A DNA stretch of 64,000 nt from Proteles cristata cristata. Its lineage: Eukaryota > Chordata > Mammalia > Carnivora > Hyaenidae. A program made the position numbers and the translations under genes. The stretch is from NCBI GenBank assembly GCA_017311185.1, contig JAESUZ010000424.1, positions 186,001-250,000 on the forward strand. The letters run 5' to 3'. The number at the start of each line of letters is the position of its first letter. Position 1 is the first letter of the stretch. The notes under the pieces are model-generated. The model made no database searches. It worked only from the letters and a program-made list of their open reading frames with translations, and was not told the DNA's origin. Below, in pieces: positions 60,330-64,000 of the stretch.

Positions 60330-61137
60330 GTTATTAGGAGATTGATGTTTTCATTAAAAATTTTAAAACAAAGGGCATGGTTTGAAACATAAATTACATA
60401 TTTTTCTTCTGTCTGTAATTGGTCTGTGATAGATGTTATCAAACGCAGAGCCTTCTGACAGTAATTTGAAAATGAAGAGGAATGTATCTAAGGAGTCACT
60501 TATACATGAAAAGCAGATCATTTCTTTTCAGACCAGCAGGAGGGAAATTGCCATGGGACACATTTCTCGTTTTTCCATATTTTTTGAAGAGTAGAGCTGT
60601 TTTGTTCAAGAACTTCCAATATGCTAGTGCTAATTAATTAGACAATTGTTTTAAATAACTTCAGGACAGAATTTCTTTAAACATTTCTGTGGAGCACCAC
60701 TTCCCAAACTAGTGTCCTGTGGTACACAGCCCCAGAGTCATTGCGAGGAAAGCGGGAAAGCTGGGTCTGTGTGCAAATTGCTCAGGGTAAAGAGTGTACC
60801 CCCATTTACCTTTGCAGCTTCTTCGTATATTTACATATTAAAATAAGGGCCTTCAGAAGGCTTCTTGGAAAAGAGCCCATGTAACGTTCTTTGACCCATT
60901 ATTTCGTAAACTTTTTTTATTTTGGCAAATGGAAATGTTTCTTCCCTCTACCAGGATTAAGGTCCTAGAAACAGTGTTCTGTGAATTGACCCTTTGGGAA
61001 TGTCACTTTAGCATGATCCCAGTGTTCCCTGTGAGCGTCCTGATTATAAGACTCCATCAGTGATTACTTTGATATGGTATGTCAGGAGTCCCCAAGACCA
61101 TCTCCACAAGGATGATTTAACAGAATGGTAGATTAAG

Positions 61138-61351
61138 GGATGTCTGGACGGCTCAGTTGGTTGAGTGTCAGATTTCACCTCAGGTCATGATCTATCTCAG
61201 GGTTCATTGGTTTGAGCCCTGCACTGGACTTGCTACTGTCAGCACGGAGCCCACTTCAGATCTTCTGTCCCCTTCTCTCTCACTGCCGCACCCCCACTCG
61301 TGCTCTCTCTTGTCTCTCTCAAAATAAATAAATAAACTTAAAAAACAGGAA
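61138..61351 (+). repeat. Carnivore tRNA-derived SINE with TSD
   Basis: Forward, diverged copy ending in AAATAAATAAATAAAC. The flanks AGAATGGTAGATTAAG (61122-61137) and AGAACGGTAGATTAAG (61352-61367) differ by one base. Confidence 0.93.
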
Positions 61352-62310
61352 AGAACGGTAGATTAAGATTTAAAATGAGGTTAATCTTAAGGTATACGAT
61401 TGATAAGAAGGACTCCTGGAAGCCAGCACCCCCTTGCACTAAAGACAGACTTAATCTGGTGCTGCAGTAAAGACACACAGGCCATAGGGAAAGGAGCGGT
61501 GGGGGTTTGGAGGCACGCATGTGCGCGTTCCTTATGCCTTCTCGCTGTCACGAGGGGCTACACAGAGCTCACTCTCTCTCTAGCAATAAAAATGCAGCAA
61601 CGTGTTCGCAACATTTCTGCCCAGGTAAGTACATGAGAAACTCAATGCCCACACCCTTTTTTTGGGTGTGGTCACATAGGCACCCTCTGCCTCGCATGGA
61701 CCAGAAGCCCAGGTACCCAGGAGGAAGACTGGTGTGCGGCATAAACCACGCTGTTTGCACAGGCTGTGCAGGCGCAGCGAGCCAGTCTTACCAGCTGGGG
61801 AGCTGTGGGAGCCTTCCTCAAGTCCAGGCCCCAGACACCAGCCACAGGGCACCCTCCCAAGCAGAATAGTGGTCTCAGGCCTGTCCCGGTATGTGGTCAT
61901 CTTCAATTTTCATTAAGTTACTATGGGATAATCAAAATTAAATGTCTGCATTTTAGATTCCTACTTCCTCCATCTCTCAGACTCACCAATTGTGTCTAGA
62001 CCCCAAGCCCCCCTGCCCTTCTCACCTCCACTCATTTGTCAAGCTCTTGCTCTCTGAGAAATCACTTAGTCCCCTGGTTTTAATATTACCCTTATTCTTA
62101 GGATTATTTGATAAAAATACATTTCTTTTAAATTTAAGCAAAAGTTTTAAAATATTTTTAAAACTGGAAAAATAGTAGTTTTATCCTTATCATGTTACGG
62201 TTTGGGTATATGGCCTATTTTAGATGCTTCTTAATAAAGCTGTGATCTTTTACTACATATACAGCAGATTTTGATTTATTTTTGTATTATGTATTTATTT
62301 AGATTAAAAA

Positions 62311-62495
62311 TCGTTTTTTATTTATTTAGAGAGAGTGTGCACACAAGCAGGGGAGGGGCAGAAAGAGAATCCCAAGCAGACTTCACATCGTCAGTGCAGA
62401 GCCTGATGCAGGGCTTGAACTCACAAAACTTGAGATCATTATCTGAGCTGAAATCAAGAGTTGGACCCTTAACCAACTGAAGACCCATGTGTCCC
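62311..62495 (-). repeat. Carnivore tRNA-derived SINE nested in an older SINE
   Basis: Reverse copy with the head ending 'GACCCATGTGTCCC'. It sits in the tail side of the older SINE at its right; the pair shares one outer target duplication. Confidence 0.85.
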
Positions 62496-62613
62496 AGTTT
62501 TTGATTAAAAAATATATTTTTGAAAGTAATCTTTACACCCAACATGGAGCTTGAACTCACAACCCTGAGATCAAGAGTCACATGTTCCACTGACTGAGCC
62601 AGCCAGGAGCCCC
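62496..62613 (-). repeat. Older-class carnivore SINE with outer TSD
   Basis: Reverse copy: 'AATCTTTACACCCAACATGG', ending 'GAGCCAGCCAGGAGCCCC'. The direct repeat CAGCAGATTTTGA at 62262-62274 and 62616-62628 brackets both SINEs, so this older one inserted first. Confidence 0.87.
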
Positions 62614-62629
62614 TCCAGCAGATTTTGAA

Positions 62630-63020
62630 TAGTATTTTTCTCTCCCACTTGACATTCTTTCAGGAACGATTTTTCATATTGCTAGGTGGCTTTCATAGCC
62701 ACTTTTTTAACGATGCCTTCAAAATATTCTATTGAGTTCACGTACCTTAATTTACTTACTCGTTCCTTGTTGCTGGACATTTGGGTGGTTTCCAAAGTTT
62801 TGCTATTTTGCCAAGAGCTGCGATAAATGTATTTATATGTATCATGTTTTCCCCTTTAGTGATACTTCTTTCTTCAAAGTAAAATTACTGCATCAAAGAA
62901 TGTGGCTTCATTTAATAGCTCTTAATATTTATAGCCAACTTGCTTTTCAAAAGGATGGCACCCACTTCCAAAGCCATCAGCAATATAATGGTACCAATTT
63001 CACTCTTTCAACAGATATTG
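62630..63020 (-). repeat. Old L1/HAL1-type fragment
   Basis: Degenerate reverse text ('CCTTGTTGCTGGACATTTGG', 'GTAAAATTACTGCATCAAAG', 'AGCCATCAGCAATATAATGG') as in old L1-like elements. Confidence 0.6.
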
Positions 63021-63253
63021 TTTTACTATAACAGTAATAAATTATAATAGAGATTTTACTATAATAAGTTATATAATAAAACATGTTTATTAGAAATAAA
63101 ATTTAATTAATTTATTGTAATAATTAGAAGTTATCATAACTTGTTAATTTTAGTTTAAGTAGCAGAATAATAGAACCTAATTTTAATTTGCATTTTGATT
63201 GCCAAAATGAGTGATTACCAATTAAGCAAATGCTTTCTCTTGAATTTGTCAGA

Positions 63254-63470
63254 TTTTTTTTTAAGTTTATTTATTTATTTTGAGAGAGAGAGAGCATGCA
63301 CTCATGTGTACAAGTGGGGGAGGGACAGAGAGAGAGGGAGAGAATCCCAAGCAGGGATCCATGCTGTCAGTGCAGAGCCCAATGCGCGGCTTGATTCCAC
63401 GAACTGTAAGATCATGACCTGAACCTAAACCAAGAGTCGGATCCAACTGACTGAGGCACCCAGGCACCCC
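63254..63470 (-). repeat. Carnivore tRNA-derived SINE
   Basis: Reverse copy ending GGCACCCAGGCACCCC. A GAATTTGT flank on both sides (63242 and 63473) is a likely short target duplication. Confidence 0.9.
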
Positions 63471-63494
63471 AGAATTTGTTTACTTGGGGACACA

Positions 63495-64000
63495 GCATGA
63501 GCAAGACAGATGAAGTCCCTGCCTTCATGGAGTCCATTTTCAAGTGCAGGATGCAGAAAAGAAAACACAAAAAAGCCAATAACCCAACAATTCAGGAGGT
63601 GATAAGCTCTATGGAAGAAAATGAAGAGGGTAGTGAAGAAAAGGAGTATCTGATAGACAGTTGTGATTTATGTTGATGGACAGGAATGACTTCTGCCATT
63701 ACATTTGAGCAGAGGAAATGAGGGGAGCAAGCCATGGGAATAACTTTGGAGAAGAGAATTCCAGGCAAAGGGAACAGGAAGTGCCCTGAGGCAGAAACTT
63801 GTTATGGTTGCTGGAGGAAGATGTTAAAGTTCACCCAGTATGTTCTTATGCTGAGGGGGAAGGAGAGAGGGAATGGCTAATAAGTGTGGTGTCCAGGGAA
63901 GCAGGGGAGCCTGTGATTTAGAACTCAGGTTGTGTGATTATTCTTAAACAGAAGGGGAAATACTGAAAAAGGATAAGGGGTTAATGATAGAAGCCAGTTT
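63495..64000 (+). repeat. Old dispersed mammalian repeat (third copy), runs off the edge
   Basis: Phrases such as 'GATGAAGTCCCTGCCTTCAT', 'AGAGAATTCCAGGCAAAGGG' and 'GGAAGTGCCCTGAGGCAGAA' match the family seen at 52670 and 54780. The acidic 66-codon ORF at 63476-63676 is part of it. Confidence 0.55.

Larger units (their letters stand above)
60330..64000 (+). other. DNAH5 intron 17 (incomplete)
   Basis: The intron runs off the window. It contains SINEs at 61138-61351, 62311-62495, 62496-62613 and 63254-63470, an old L1 scrap (62630-63020) and an old dispersed repeat (63495-64000). 60400-61120 and 61370-62250 show no recognised repeat. An AGGTAAGT donor-like site at 61623 has no matching acceptor or coding frame. 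Confidence 0.6.

Noticed and set aside
61619..61630. CCCAG|GTAAGT donor-like site
   Set aside because: No acceptor or homologous coding sequence precedes it.
63476..63676. Acidic/basic 66-codon ORF near the right edge, considered as a possible exon 18
   Set aside because: The text matches an old dispersed repeat, has no acceptor in the right frame and does not resemble the next DNAH5 segment.
1..64000. CRISPR arrays, operons, riboswitches, prokaryotic mobile elements
   Set aside because: None is present. Spliced exons and mammalian retroelements explain the sequence.

Overview
The window is mammalian nuclear DNA, most likely from a cat-like carnivore (Feliformia, probably Felidae). Two observations support this. 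It carries more than two dozen copies of the tRNA-derived carnivore SINE, with the head 'GGGGCGCCTGGGTGGCTCAG', a CT-rich middle and an AATAAA-rich tail, in the form I associate with cats. It also carries carnivore-type LINE-1 3' ends. Exons are short and introns long, and there are no bacterial-type genes or operons.

The only protein-coding gene I can support is the 5' part of DNAH5, the outer-arm axonemal dynein heavy chain, on the + strand. Seventeen coding exons lie between 9614 and 60329. Joined, they give an uninterrupted 2577-nt frame (859 codons) from the initiator Met into the N-terminal tail region (DHC_N1). Every internal boundary has AG at the acceptor and GT at the donor, and all intron phases agree. 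The motor region, with its six AAA units, stalk and microtubule-binding domain, lies beyond the right edge; exon 18 was not found before base 64000. Most six-frame ORFs are therefore repeat-derived or accidental.

Layout: 1-9530 is upstream intergenic sequence with SINEs, an L1 3' end and L2/MIR relics. Around 9331-9670 are a forkhead-type motif, a possible short upstream ORF and coding exon 1. Intron 1 (9671-22120) holds a broken RPL35A retrocopy, SINEs, a MER20, L2 and MaLR-like relics, and a mostly repeat-free block (about 17480-18540) with an RFX X-box-like palindrome. Exons 2-12 lie at 22121-42757. Intron 12 holds an antisense retroviral LTR and a truncated L1. Exons 13-17 lie at 49878-60329, with intron 15 containing an L1 with a perfect 18-bp target duplication. 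From 60330 to the end is intron 17.

DNAH5 encodes a force-generating heavy chain of outer dynein arms in motile cilia and sperm flagella. The part here encodes the tail that dimerises and binds intermediate chains. The main structural surprise is in exon 11: an older carnivore SINE sits just inside intron 11, and its target-site duplication includes the exon 11 splice donor, so two copies of that donor exist 142 bp apart. I found no CRISPR array, operon or clear sign of a new multigene system.
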